Positions 36,066-46,078 are shown, counted from the first letter of the stretch. The stretch is DNA of 64,000 nt from Clavelina lepadiformis (GCF_947623445.1 NC_135240.1:17670001-17734000), one strand, 5' to 3'. Notes: generated by a model from the sequence alone, not told the origin. Made by a program: numbers and translations.

Positions 36066-36756
36066 TTATCTATGCTGATTAATCGTCTTCTTCATTGTAG
36101 GATTGGTAATGCAGCAGAAGTAATTCATAAGCCTTATTGCTTGATTTAAATGATCGAGTTATGTTAAGTTCGAGTTCGCAGCCTTGGCCAATACTAGGCT
36201 CTCTTCTAGGCGAAGCCAAACCTTGAAAAACCAAAATACCTAAATTTTTATTCCAACATCGTGACACTTTCTTTAATAATATTTCAAACGTGGCAAACAT
36301 TTTTATCCGGTTGAAATTTTCTAATGTCTCTTTTGTTCAAGGAATATAGCTTGTCGTCAGCAAAATATTGTTGTTTAAAATGTAGCAAACTGTTATAAAA
36401 CGTTTTTAACCAATTCATGAATCCATTATATTAATGCACTCATACGACGCCAAAGCACATTAAAGTAGGCATGTATTCAACTGCTCGAATAAAATAGCCG
36501 TTTTAGCGAGGGACTGTGGGGATCATGTAGAAATTGCAATTAGTTATATATATTGGCATGCATAAGTTTTGATTTCTCTCCAGGCAGATAATAATGTGCA
36601 AAGCTTGTAGCGTGCTGACGGTAGTTGAAGTATTTCAAGTAGCGTTGTTTTCACGGCGTAAAGTTTGAGTGTACTTGAAAACGTTCAGATAACGTGTAAT
36701 ATATGCGACACGTGGTTTGATGGTAGCAGTGTAATAATAGAACATGGCGTTAGCTG

Positions 36757-36781
36757 ATTGGCTGACGTGTATGATATAAAA
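36757..36781 (+). promoter_or_regulatory. Promoter-like cluster: inverted CCAAT, CRE-like, TATA
   Basis: ATTGG (36757-36761), TGACGT (36763-36768) and TATAAAA (36775-36781) lie in tight order on the plus strand, about 280 bp upstream of the small ORF at 37064. It could equally be a chance or transposon-derived promoter. Confidence 0.4.
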
Positions 36782-37063
36782 CGTTAAGCTTGGTTAAAAT
36801 CGGGACCCCCTGGATGCTCTGGCCGGCGAGGCTCGGCAAGGGCTTGTCCCTTCAGGACTTGCTAGTACTCTTCTCTTCTCAGACTCGGAGAAATTCTCTT
36901 CTTTCTGAGTCATTCCGTTCCGCTGAATGGAAGTTATTGCAGAACTGGAATCAGATTAGGATCGAGAGAAAACTGCTTTCAACGGTCTGTTAGCGAGCGC
37001 ATTGCGGCAGACATTTCAAAAATTCTCGAAGTAACCAGTTGAAAGAAATCTCGCTAACGAACA

Positions 37064-37252
37064 ATGACTATCATGCTACTGGCATTATGGCTTACGATGA
37101 TGACGACGCTAGCCAACACTAGCAAAATCCAGCAACCAACACAGACCAGCGTCAAGCATCGCTCAAAAGAAAAATGGAAGAAACATCATCAAGAAGAACG
37201 AAGTTATCAATCTGTTGTGGACACTTCTACATTTGATTCTGCACCCGATTAA
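37064..37252 (+). CDS. Possible small secreted peptide (62 codons)
   Basis: I do not recognise this product. The frame starts at ATG with A at -3. It opens with a signal-peptide-like hydrophobic segment (TIMLLALWLTMMTTLA), then a polar, Lys/Gln/His-rich 45-residue remainder with no Cys, ending in TAA. A promoter-like cluster lies upstream (36757) and AATAAA follows about 30 bp after the stop (37283). Another frame of the same DNA also reads open for about 40 codons (ending QASLKRKMEETSSRRTKLSI and beyond), so the coding frame is not settled and the whole may be a decayed gene. Confidence 0.3.
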   Translation: MTIMLLALWLTMMTTLANTSKIQQPTQTSVKHRSKEKWKKHHQEERSYQSVVDTSTFDSAPD

Positions 37253-37282
37253 TTTTTAGCCGGTAAAGTACATTACTCATTT

Positions 37283-37288
37283 CTGAAT
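37283..37288 (+). terminator. Polyadenylation signal AATAAA
   Basis: A canonical hexamer 30 bp beyond the stop of the small ORF at 37064-37252. Confidence 0.4.
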
Positions 37289-37789
37289 AAATCGTAGCAT
37301 GTTATTGGTGTTATTAGATATTAGCTAGCGCACATATGTCAGGATTATTAATAACAAAAATATTAAATACGTTTCTTACTCTGATTTTACCTCATAAAAT
37401 TATGTCCCCAAGGACAACGCGCATATAAATTCATACTGTAGTTATATCTTATATTTGTTCTGCGTAAACCGCGCATCATAATCATAATGGAGAAATTCAA
37501 TTTGAATTATAAGTTAATGTATTCCTTATCCCCCTGTCGACTTCTATCTATACTTATTTTTCAATAATATGTTTTGTGGTAGATGATTTTTTTATTTTCT
37601 TTTATTTGCATGGACACAGGCTAACTAAGCCAAATACTTATCAACGATCACTTTCACCCCATTGTCTACCTACACAGCATTCTTTTAATCTTTTCTTACG
37701 CTAAACACTTTTAGCTACGTTTTATATTAACCCACCTTTATTGCTTTCATAAATGACTTACATTAAGTACAAGCGTTAACAAAAACGCC

Positions 37790-37840
<51 letters not shown>

Positions 37841-37846
37841 AGAGAC
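37790..37846 (-). pseudogene. Truncated tRNA-Asn(GTT) at the array edge
   Basis: The 5' 57 nt of tRNA-Asn on the minus strand are present (acceptor 5' strand, D-arm, anticodon arm, part of the T-arm). The 3' T-stem and acceptor strand are cut off at the junction with non-array DNA, so it cannot form a functional tRNA. Confidence 0.85.
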
Positions 37847-38300
37847 TTATCTATGCTGATTAATCGTCTTCTTCATTGTAGGATTGGTAATGCAGCAGAA
37901 GTAATTCATAAGCCTTATTTGCTTGATTTAAATGATCGAGTTATGTTAAGTTCGAGTTCGCAGCCTTGGCCAATACTAGGCTCTTTTCTAGGCGAAGCCA
38001 AACCTTGAAAAACCAAAATACTTGAATTTTTATTCCAACATCGTGACACTTTCTTTAATAATATTTCAAACGTGGCAAACATTTTTATCCGGTTGAAATT
38101 TTCTAATGTCTCTTTTGTTCAAGGAATATAGCTTGTCGTCAGCAAAATATTGTTGTTTAAAATGTAGCAAACTGTTATAAAACGTTTTTAACCAATTCAT
38201 GAATCCATTATATTAATGCACTCATACGACGCCAAAGCACATTAAAGTAGGCATGTATTTAACTGCTCGAATAAAACCGCCGTTTTAGCGAGGGACTTTC
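37790..38300 (+). repeat. Truncated array-unit fragment P2, leading into U1
   Basis: Unit homology begins abruptly inside the tRNA-Asn gene and continues without a break to the first complete 5S gene. Its diagnostic bases (CTCTTTTCTAGG, ATACTTGAAT, TATTTAAC) are of the U1-U4 type, unlike P1. Confidence 0.9.
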
Positions 38301-38420
38301 GCCTACGACCATACCACGTTGAGTACACCCCATCTCGTCCGATCTGGGAAGTTAAGCAACGTCGGGCCCGGTTAGTACTTGGATGGGTGACCGCCTGGGA
38401 ATACCGGGTGTTGTAGGCTT
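38301..38420 (+). rRNA. 5S ribosomal RNA (U1)
   Basis: About 120 nt from GCCTACGACC to TTGTAGGC, whose ends pair to form helix I. Universally conserved segments are present: CCCATCTCGTCCGATC, GTTAAGCAACGTCGGG (A-box/intermediate element region) and GGATGGGTGACCGCCTGG (C-box). A TTTT terminator follows at once. All features of a functional RNA polymerase III 5S gene are visible. No upstream TATA-like element stands out. Confidence 0.97.
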
Positions 38421-38675
38421 TTCGTTATTTTCTAATTTTCCAACGTTTTTGTCTGCATTTTCATTTTCCGGATGAGCTTTTCAAAAGTCAAACTATGTTT
38501 TAATTTCTAATCAATATCATTTTTGAACATGTTTTATATTAGATATTTTTATTTTGTAAATACTCTATATATAGTTATATTGTTTCCAAATTGAAGACAA
38601 TCGAGACGAAGATCAGAACGAACAAACATAGTCGGACGAGGTGAATGACGCTGACCCCAACAAATCCGGGATAAG

Positions 38676-38734
38676 TCACTCACTCACTCACTCACTCACT
38701 CACTCACTCACTCACTCACTCACTCACTCACTCA
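38676..38734 (+). repeat. TCAC microsatellite, 59 bp (U1)
   Basis: Tetranucleotide tract starting 375 bp after the 5S start. The tract is within an open frame that would give Ser-Leu-Thr-His repeats, but nothing indicates translation. Confidence 0.97.
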
Positions 38735-38992
38735 ACAGAGTTGTGGACAATGACAAGGGCCCCCACGACGAGGTTTTCAACAGGGTCGGAACCAGTGGGG
38801 ACGCGCAATCACCACCTAAAACGGAAAACATCGCGGAAGATGCTCAACCCACCTAAACCGAGTGCGCGACATTACCCTAACCTACCTGCCTAATTTTTTA
38901 ACTATGGGCTGCGTGACCTACTTTTTAAAATCGCATTTGGTCCAGAAAAGAGTTTATTTTATGTGTTCTCCAGCGTATCAGTATAATAAATA

Positions 38993-39063
38993 GGTTATAC
39001 GTATCCACTGACGAAAGCGTGCTCTGCTACTAGACAGACGCTTTGCCACTAAACCATGGCCCC
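38993..39063 (-). pseudogene. tRNA-Thr-like remnant (U1)
   Basis: The minus strand reads GGGGCCATGGTTTAGTGGCA, then AAGCGTCTGTCTAGTAGCAG. This parallels the 5' half of tRNA-Thr(AGT): D-arm TGGYTTAG...GG...AAAGCG and anticodon loop CTAGTA. The anticodon stem pairs badly and no matching T-arm or 3' acceptor strand follows, so it is decayed. U6 and U7 carry a few base differences here. Equivalent remnants exist in every unit about 140-210 bp upstream of tRNA-Thr. Confidence 0.45.
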
Positions 39064-39204
39064 GTACGTTCATCACTTCTCAGATTGCTCTTGTCAAAGT
39101 CGAAGTTTTATTGACCTCATATTGATTAAGCCTGACCAGTTTCACTTGATTAATGTTTTTTTGCAGTTTGGAAAAATATATTATCAGCACACAGTATCGT
39201 AGCC

Positions 39205-39277
39205 GCCTCTATAGCTCAGGGGTTAGAGCACTGGTCTTGTAAACCAGGGGTCGTGAGTTCCATTCTCACTGGAGACT
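39205..39277 (+). tRNA. tRNA-Thr(TGT), atypical copy (U1)
   Basis: Cloverleaf with D-arm GCTCAGGGGTTAGAGC, anticodon stem CTGGT/ACCAG and loop CTTGTAA (anticodon TGT), T-stem GTGAG/CTCAC. Two departures from U6-U7: the acceptor 3' strand is TGGAGAC, giving a C2-A71 mismatch, and the T-loop is TTCCATT, with C at the normally purine position 57. A TTTT run follows. It may be impaired or a pseudogene. Confidence 0.8.
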
Positions 39278-39723
39278 TTTCTACTTACAACGTTACGTTG
39301 TGTTGTCAGCTTTAAATGGAGTTTTAGCAAGACACAAAAATCATCAATTTACATGCACAGCATAAAGTCGTCATAATGTTTTCCTCACCATTTTATGGTT
39401 GAAACCAGCGAGAATTTGGCTAACAGTCGATCGAGGTAATCCATCATAAAACTGAGATGTTATTCATGCAATGCGAGCTAGATGTTCAGAATGTTAACGC
39501 ACAAGTTGCACTGCACAAGTCTCTCTGACATGTGGTTTCAAGTGCCCGACTCATTGCATATTTTCAATATTCTCCTTGTAGTTGACTCAATGACATTCGA
39601 AAGGAAGCTTTCAGCGCAAATATTTTGCAATAAACTGGTTTCTACTCGCGTTTGGTCACATAATCACAACTTTAAAACATCAATAAATTGAATCTTTCTC
39701 CCCCCTGTCGTTCCTCCGTATAG

Positions 39724-40434
39724 TTTGGGTTATCAGGTTCGTCTAAATTCTAAGAGCGGTGCAACTGCTATTTTAACCAGTTCACCATACAAGAAGCAGT
39801 TGGCTGCAACGAATCGTAGCCAATCCGCGGTATCTGGCAACAGTAGTAAAACAAGTTCATCGAAAAAACGTTCTATGAAGAAAGCTAAGGTTTCCAGGTC
39901 ATCAATGCAGCAGAAGGACACAGTCGATGAAAGTGATAACAACGTAGATGCAGAATGCTTTTACTGCAACAAAATGTATTCCAAATCGTCCGAGAATGAT
40001 GGGTGGATCCAGTGCTCCAAATGCATGCGATGGGCGCACGAAGCCTGCTCTGGGTGTAATGAAGAAGATGACAACTTTATTTGTGAATTATATTTTTAAA
40101 AATTGATGGTGAACTGCGATTACTTTCATAACTACTTCGATTATCATGACAATTTGTAATGAAATTGATTGTGACGTGGAACAAATTGCCTTGTTTACTC
40201 AAAACTTACGGTGGTCCACTTTACCCCACACATGTGGGGTAAAGTAGACTATTGGAGGTGCTTTTAAATCAAAAAAAATTTATGTAAGAAAGCAAGCAAT
40301 CAATAAAAGGGCACTTCAAAATGATCGAAATACCTTAGAGTTAACTCTCAAAACAAACAAGTCAAACGTTTTGATGAAATCAGTGAATTGTAACGATTTA
40401 AGCCTTAGGTGGTCCGCTTTACCCCACCCTCCCC
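39724..40434 (+). mobile_element. 5'-truncated pogo-type transposon tail (U1)
   Basis: It contains a 124-codon frame (39725-40099) with ATAILTSSPYKKQLAA, a Lys/Ser-rich linker and a PHD-like finger (CFYC, CSKC, HEAC, then ICELYF), the C-terminal layout of pogo/Tigger-like DDE transposases. The last PHD Cys is replaced (CELY instead of C-x2-C). A pyrimidine tract and TAG precede the frame, resembling a splice acceptor. The 3' end carries GTGGGGTAAAGCGGACCACC on the complement, a terminal-repeat-like word, followed by TA. A hairpin of 13-bp arms (40218-40245) repeats part of that word. No catalytic domain or 5' end is present, so it cannot move itself. Confidence 0.65.
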
Positions 40435-40436
40435 TA

Positions 40437-40870
40437 CATTAAATCAAGAAGCTACCATCGCAAAACTACATCATAAACCTACCCTGAACTATGGCTTGCA
40501 ACGAGACCTCCTAGGTTATGACTGCCTACAGTCTAAATTTGGACAGATTCCATGTGCTGTAGGCCTACTCAGTTTTCTATAACAACTGCCTAAACTTTAC
40601 AACAACGTTTTAGCTTAAAATTTTAGGACAAATAGGCCTACTCTAAAATACCAAAAATTCAAACCCACACAAAACTTACAACTTAGCCTAGACCTGGAAC
40701 CAGCTATCGCCAAAACAATAAGAAACTAGTCCACATCGACGTCATATGCGCATTGGACCGGAAATTTTCTTACTTTTTTTAATATGACGCATTGAGTGCG
40801 ACACGGTAACAATCGCCGTTGTGACGGCTCAAAATCGTCTTTCCATTGGGAAGTGATGCCTTAAGGTCCA
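40437..40870 (+). repeat. Dispersed repeat within the unit (U1)
   Basis: Begins right after the pogo tail and matches the block at 10047-10400. Equivalent blocks follow the pogo tail in each unit. It shows that the unit absorbed genome-wide repeats before it was amplified. Confidence 0.7.
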
Positions 40871-41125
40871 CAGCTGAATCATGGGCGGATATATGAGAGG
40901 TCCCTAAAAAGTTTGAAGCTCGGTTTTAATTCCAACAGTAATTAAGCGCTTTCATACAAAGAAATGCCCATTCTACACGAAGCACTTTCAGGATTTGATT
41001 CCGGGAGGAACCATCGTTTGATTACAACTTTGGCCAAATTGAAACGTTCAAAATATCGATTTCCACTTCACGTAAAAGCAGCGCTTTGAAAATGAAAATA
41101 ATACAAACTTCCTTTACCTCAACCC

Positions 41126-41198
41126 GTTCTCGTAGTGTAGCGGTTATCACGTTCGCTTTACACGCGAAAGGTCCTCAGTTCAATCCTGGGCGAGAACA
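41126..41198 (+). tRNA. tRNA-Val(TAC) (U1)
   Basis: Acceptor GTTCTCG/CGAGAAC, D-arm GTGTAGCGGTTATCAC, anticodon stem TTCGC/GCGAA with loop TTTACAC (anticodon TAC), T-stem CTCAG/CTGGG with one T-G wobble, T-loop TTCAATC, discriminator A. The fold is complete. Only TTT follows at once; the first TTTT is about 90 nt downstream. Confidence 0.93.
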
Positions 41199-41291
41199 TG
41201 TTTAAAATTTATTTGCGCAATAAAATATCAGACTTAATGGAAAGAATTCAAATAAAATTCACTTGCTATTTCTATGTTCTTTCGATGTTTT

Positions 41292-41357
41292 GCTTCGGTG
41301 GTGTAAAGGTTATCACGTTCGCCTCACACGTGAAAGTTTTCGAGATAGGTCGAAGAA
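41292..41357 (+). pseudogene. Decayed tRNA-Val(CAC)-like copy (U1)
   Basis: GCTTCGGTGG, a D-arm like that of tRNA-Val (GTGTAAAGGTTATCAC), and an anticodon arm with loop CTCACAC (anticodon CAC) are all readable. The T-arm has shrunk to a loop-like TTCGAGA without a 5-bp stem, and CGAAG can still pair with CTTCG of the acceptor. It is about 66 nt, too short for a normal tRNA. Confidence 0.65.
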
Positions 41358-41432
41358 AACGAAAGGTTAATCTTTTCAAAAAGTTTATAAACCACAAGTA
41401 TCGTTTTCAAAGTTTCACGTTCAAGAATCTCC

Positions 41433-41439
41433 CGTCCCT

Positions 41440-41500
<61 letters not shown>

Positions 41501-41506
41501 AGAGAC
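41433..41506 (-). tRNA. tRNA-Asn(GTT) (U1)
   Basis: Complete fold as at 35992, with discriminator G. On the minus strand the first T5 terminator lies about 50 nt downstream (41379-41383). It faces the tRNA-Val gene. Confidence 0.95.
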
Positions 41507-41960
41507 TTATCTATGCTGATTAATCGTCTTCTTCATTGTAGGATTGGTAATGCAGCAGAAGTAATTCATAAGCCTTATTTGCTTGATTTAAATGATCGAG
41601 TTATGTTAAGTTCGAGTTCGCAGCCTTGGCCAATACTAGGCTCTTTTCTAGGCGAAGCCAAACCTTGAAAAACCAAAATACTTGAATTTTTATTCCAACA
41701 TCGTGACACTTTCTTTAATAATATTTCAAACGTGGCAAACATTTTTATCCGGTTGAAATTTTCTAATGTCTCTTTTGTTCAAGGAATATAGCTTGTCGTC
41801 AGCAAAATATTGTTGTTTAAAATGTAGCAAACTGTTATAAAACGTTTTTAACCAATTCATGAATCCATTATATTAATGCACTCATACGACGCCAAAGCAC
41901 ATTAAAGTAGGCATGTATTTAACTGCTCGAATAAAACCGCCGTTTTAGCGAGGGACTTTC

Positions 41961-42080
41961 GCCTACGACCATACCACGTTGAGTACACCCCATCTCGTCC
42001 GATCTGGGAAGTTAAGCAACGTCGGGCCCGGTTAGTACTTGGATGGGTGACCGCCTGGGAATACCGGGTGTTGTAGGCTT
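41961..42080 (+). rRNA. 5S ribosomal RNA (U2)
   Basis: Identical to the U1 copy. Confidence 0.97.
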
Positions 42081-42335
42081 TTCGTTATTTTCTAATTTTC
42101 CAACGTTTTTGTCTGCATTTTCATTTTCCGGATGAGCTTTTCAAAAGTCAAACTATGTTTTAATTTCTAATCAATATCATTTTTGAACATGTTTTATATT
42201 AGATATTTTTATTTTGTAAATACTCTATATATAGTTATATTGTTTCCAAATTGAAGACAATCGAGACGAAGATCAGAACGAACAAACATAGTCGGACGAG
42301 GTGAATGACGCTGACCCCAACAAATCCGGGATAAG

Positions 42336-42406
42336 TCACTCACTCACTCACTCACTCACTCACTCACTCACTCACTCACTCACTCACTCACTCACTCACT
42401 CACTCA
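42336..42406 (+). repeat. TCAC microsatellite, 71 bp (U2)
   Basis: Three more tetramers than U1. Confidence 0.97.
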
Positions 42407-42876
42407 ACAGAGTTGTGGACAATGACAAGGGCCCCCACGACGAGGTTTTCAACAGGGTCGGAACCAGTGGGGACGCGCAATCACCACCTAAAACGGAAAA
42501 CATCGCGGAAGATGCTCAACCCACCTAAACCGAGTGCGCGACATTACCCTAACCTACCTGCCTAATTTTTTAACTATGGGCTGCGTGACCTACTTTTTAA
42601 AATCGCATTTGGTCCAGAAAAGAGTTTATTTTATGTGTTCTCCAGCGTATCAGTATAATAAATAGGTTATACGTATCCACTGACGAAAGCGTGCTCTGCT
42701 ACTAGACAGACGCTTTGCCACTAAACCATGGCCCCGTACGTTCATCACTTCTCAGATTGCTCTTGTCAAAGTCGAAGTTTTATTGACCTCATATTGATTA
42801 AGCCTGACCAGTTTCACTTGATTAATGTTTTTTTGCAGTTTGGAAAAATATATTATCAGCACACAGTATCGTAGCC

Positions 42877-42949
42877 GCCTCTATAGCTCAGGGGTTAGAG
42901 CACTGGTCTTGTAAACCAGGGGTCGTGAGTTCCATTCTCACTGGAGACT
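42877..42949 (+). tRNA. tRNA-Thr(TGT), atypical copy (U2)
   Basis: Same acceptor mismatch and C57 as U1; TTTT follows. Confidence 0.8.
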
Positions 42950-43395
42950 TTTCTACTTACAACGTTACGTTGTGTTGTCAGCTTTAAATGGAGTTTTAGC
43001 AAGACACAAAAATCATCAATTTACATGCACAGCATAAAGTCGTCATAATGTTTTCCTCACCATTTTATGGTTGAAACCAGCGAGAATTTGGCTAACAGTC
43101 GATCGAGGTAATCCATCATAAAACTGAGATGTTATTCATGCAATGCGAGCTAGATGTTCAGAATGTTAACGCACAAGTTGCACTGCACAAGTCTCTCTGA
43201 CATGTGGTTTCAAGTGCCCGACTCATTGCATATTTTCAATATTCTCCTTGTAGTTGACTCAATGACATTCGAAAGGAAGCTTTCAGCGCAAATATTTTGC
43301 AATAAACTGGTTTCTACTCGCGTTTGGTCACATAATCACAACTTTAAAACATCAATAAATTGAATCTTTCCCCCCCCTGTCGTTCCTCCGTATAG

Positions 43396-44106
43396 TTTGG
43401 GTTATCAGGTTCGTCTAAATTCTAAGAGCGGTGCAACTGCTATTTTAACCAGTTCACCATACAAGAAGCAGTTGGCTGCAACGAATCGTAGCCAATCCGC
43501 GGTATCTGGCAACAGTAGTAAAACAAGTTCATCGAAAAAACGTTCTATGAAGAAAGCTAAGGTTTCCAGGTCATCAATGCAGCAGAAGGACACAGTCGAT
43601 GAAAGTGATAACAACGTAGATGCAGAATGCTTTTACTGCAACAAAATGTATTCCAAATCGTCCGAGAATGATGGGTGGATCCAGTGCTCCAAATGCATGC
43701 GATGGGCGCACGAAGCCTGCTCTGGGTGTAATGAAGAAGATGACAACTTTATTTGTGAATTATATTTTTAAAAATTGATGGTGAACTGCGATTACTTTCA
43801 TAACTACTTCGATTATCATGACAATTTGTAATGAAATTGATTGTGACGTGGAACAAATTGCCTTGTTTACTCAAAACTTACGGTGGTCCACTTTACCCCA
43901 CACATGTGGGGTAAAGTAGACTATTGGAGGTGCTTTTAAATCAAAAAAAATTTATGTAAGAAAGCAAGCAATCAATAAAAGGGCACTTCAAAATGATCGA
44001 AATACCTTAGAGTTAACTCTCAAAACAAACAAGTCAAACGTTTTGATGAAATCAGTGAATTGTAACGATTTAAGCCTTAGGTGGTCCGCTTTACCCCACC
44101 CTCCCC
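43396..44106 (+). mobile_element. pogo-type transposon tail (U2)
   Basis: Frame 43397-43771 is identical in protein to U1 (LNSKSGATA and NRSQSAVS variants). Confidence 0.65.
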
Positions 44107-44797
44107 TACATTAAATCAAGAAGCTACCATCGCAAAACTACATCATAAACCTACCCTGAACTATGGCTTGCAACGAGACCTCCTAGGTTATGACTGCCTA
44201 CAGTCTAAATTTGGACAGATTCCATGTGCTGTAGGCCTACTCAGTTTTCTATAACAACTGCCTAAACTTTACAACAACGTTTTAGCTTAAAATTTTAGGA
44301 CAAATAGGCCTACTCTAAAATACCAAAAATTCAAACCCACACAAAACTTACAACTTAGCCTAGACCTGGAACCAGCTATCGCCAAAACAATAAGAAACTA
44401 GTCCACATCGACGTCATATGCGCATTGGACCGGAAATTTTCTTACTTTTTTTAATATGACGCATTGAGTGCGACACGGTAACAATCGCCGTTGTGACGGC
44501 TCAAAATCGTCTTTCCATTGGGAAGTGATGCCTTAAGGTCCACAGCTGAATCATGGGCGGATATATGAGAGGTCCCTAAAAAGTTTGAAGCTCGGTTTTA
44601 ATTCCAACAGTAATTAAGCGCTTTCATACAAAGAAATGCCCATTCTACACGAAGCACTTTCAGGATTTGATTCCGGGAGGAACCATCGTTTGATTACAAC
44701 TTTGGCCAAATTGAAACGTTCAAAATATCGATTTCCACTTCACGTAAAAGCAGCGCTTTGAAAATGAAAATAATACAAACTTCCTTTACCTCAACCC

Positions 44798-44870
44798 GTT
44801 CTCGTAGTGTAGCGGTTATCACGTTCGCTTTACACGCGAAAGGTCCTCAGTTCAATCCTGGGCGAGAACA
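44798..44870 (+). tRNA. tRNA-Val(TAC) (U2)
   Basis: Identical to U1, anticodon loop TTTACAC. Confidence 0.93.
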
Positions 44871-44963
44871 TGTTTAAAATTTATTTGCGCAATAAAATAT
44901 CAGACTTAATGGAAAGAATTCAAATAAAATTCACTTGCTATTTCTATGTTCTTTCGATGTTTT

Positions 44964-45029
44964 GCTTCGGTGGTGTAAAGGTTATCACGTTCGCCTCACA
45001 CGTGAAAGTTTTCGAGATAGGTCGAAGAA
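44964..45029 (+). pseudogene. Decayed tRNA-Val(CAC)-like copy (U2)
   Basis: Same as U1. Confidence 0.65.
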
Positions 45030-45104
45030 AACGAAAGGTTAATCTTTTCAAAAAGTTTATAAACCACAAGTATCGTTTTCAAAGTTTCACGTTCAAGAAT
45101 CTCC

Positions 45105-45111
45105 CGTCCCT

Positions 45112-45172
<61 letters not shown>

Positions 45173-45178
45173 AGAGAC
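45105..45178 (-). tRNA. tRNA-Asn(GTT) (U2)
   Basis: Same as U1, discriminator G. Confidence 0.95.
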
Positions 45179-45632
45179 TTATCTATGCTGATTAATCGTC
45201 TTCTTCATTGTAGGATTGGTAATGCAGCAGAAGTAATTCATAAGCCTTATTTGCTTGATTTAAATGATCGAGTTATGTTAAGTTCGAGTTCGCAGCCTTG
45301 GCCAATACTAGGCTCTTTTCTAGGCGAAGCCAAACCTTGAAAAACCAAAATACTTGAATTTTTATTCCAACATCGTGACACTTTCTTTAATAATATTTCA
45401 AACGTGGCAAACATTTTTATCCGGTTGAAATTTTCTAATGTCTCTTTTGTTCAAGGAATATAGCTTGTCGTCAGCAAAATATTGTTGTTTAAAATGTAGC
45501 AAACTGTTATAAAACGTTTTTAACCAATTCATGAATCCATTATATTAATGCACTCATACGACGCCAAAGCACATTAAAGTAGGCATGTATTTAACTGCTC
45601 GAATAAAACCGCCGTTTTAGCGAGGGACTTTC

Positions 45633-45752
45633 GCCTACGACCATACCACGTTGAGTACACCCCATCTCGTCCGATCTGGGAAGTTAAGCAACGTCGGGCC
45701 CGGTTAGTACTTGGATGGGTGACCGCCTGGGAATACCGGGTGTTGTAGGCTT
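45633..45752 (+). rRNA. 5S ribosomal RNA (U3)
   Basis: Identical to U1. Confidence 0.97.
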
Positions 45753-46007
45753 TTCGTTATTTTCTAATTTTCCAACGTTTTTGTCTGCATTTTCATTTTC
45801 CGGATGAGCTTTTCAAAAGTCAAACTATGTTTTAATTTCTAATCAATATCATTTTTGAACATGTTTTATATTAGATATTTTTATTTTGTAAATACTCTAT
45901 ATATATTTATATTGTTTCCAAATTGAAGACAATCGAGACGAAGATCAGAACGAACAAACATAGTCGGACGAGGTGAATGACGCTGACCCCAACAAATCCG
46001 GGATAAG

Positions 46008-46078
46008 TCACTCACTCACTCACTCACTCACTCACTCACTCACTCACTCACTCACTCACTCACTCACTCACTCACTCA
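46008..46078 (+). repeat. TCAC microsatellite, 71 bp (U3)
   Basis: Same length as U2. Confidence 0.97.

Larger units (their letters stand above)
35679..36515 (+). repeat. Broken array-unit fragment P1
   Basis: It starts within the unit just after the microsatellite region (CCAGTGGGGACG) and runs to about 35828. It then jumps over about 2.3 kb of unit sequence with a short filler (35829-35836) and resumes at the decayed tRNA-Val copy through the tRNA-Asn to GAGGGACT, immediately before where a 5S gene would start. So it lacks 5S, tRNA-Thr, pogo tail and tRNA-Val. Several diagnostic bases (CTCTCTTCTAGG, ATACCTAAAT, TATTCAAC) match U5-U7 rather than U1-U4, while ATCCGGTTG matches U1-U4. Confidence 0.88.
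36516..37789 (+). other. Non-array DNA separating the two broken unit fragments
   Basis: This 1.27-kb block shares nothing with the array. It contains a promoter-like cluster, a small ORF with a signal-peptide-like start and a polyadenylation signal, listed separately. An inverted pair GTTAGCGAG (near 36991) and CTCGCTAAC (near 37051) lies just upstream of the ORF. Confidence 0.6.
38301..41960 (+). repeat. Array unit U1 (3,660 bp)
   Basis: First complete unit. Order: 5S (+), TCAC microsatellite, tRNA-Thr-like remnant (-), tRNA-Thr (+), pogo tail, dispersed repeat, tRNA-Val (+), decayed tRNA-Val (+), tRNA-Asn (-), spacer. Nearly identical to U2 apart from microsatellite length and the C-run upstream of the pogo tail. 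Confidence 0.95.
41961..45632 (+). repeat. Array unit U2 (3,672 bp)
   Basis: Differs from U1 almost only by 12 extra bp of microsatellite and one base in the C-run near 43371. Confidence 0.95.

Noticed and set aside
38676-38734. CRISPR-like regular repeats
   Set aside because: A plain tetranucleotide microsatellite with no spacers, in eukaryotic DNA.
38641-38856. Ser-Leu-Thr-His repeat protein across the microsatellite
   Set aside because: The frame is a by-product of a TCAC tract whose length changes between units; no support for translation.
38993-39063. Suppressor tRNA with CTA anticodon
   Set aside because: Alignment to tRNA-Thr places AGT, not CTA, in the anticodon position, and the 3' half is missing.
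39482-39691. 69-codon frame recurring in every unit
   Set aside because: No family resemblance or initiation context; its conservation is no higher than that of adjacent spacer.
41198-41668. 156-codon frame repeated in each unit, running through tRNA-Val-like and tRNA-Asn sequence
   Set aside because: It is conserved only because the array is homogenised; it translates across tRNA genes on both strands and resembles no protein.
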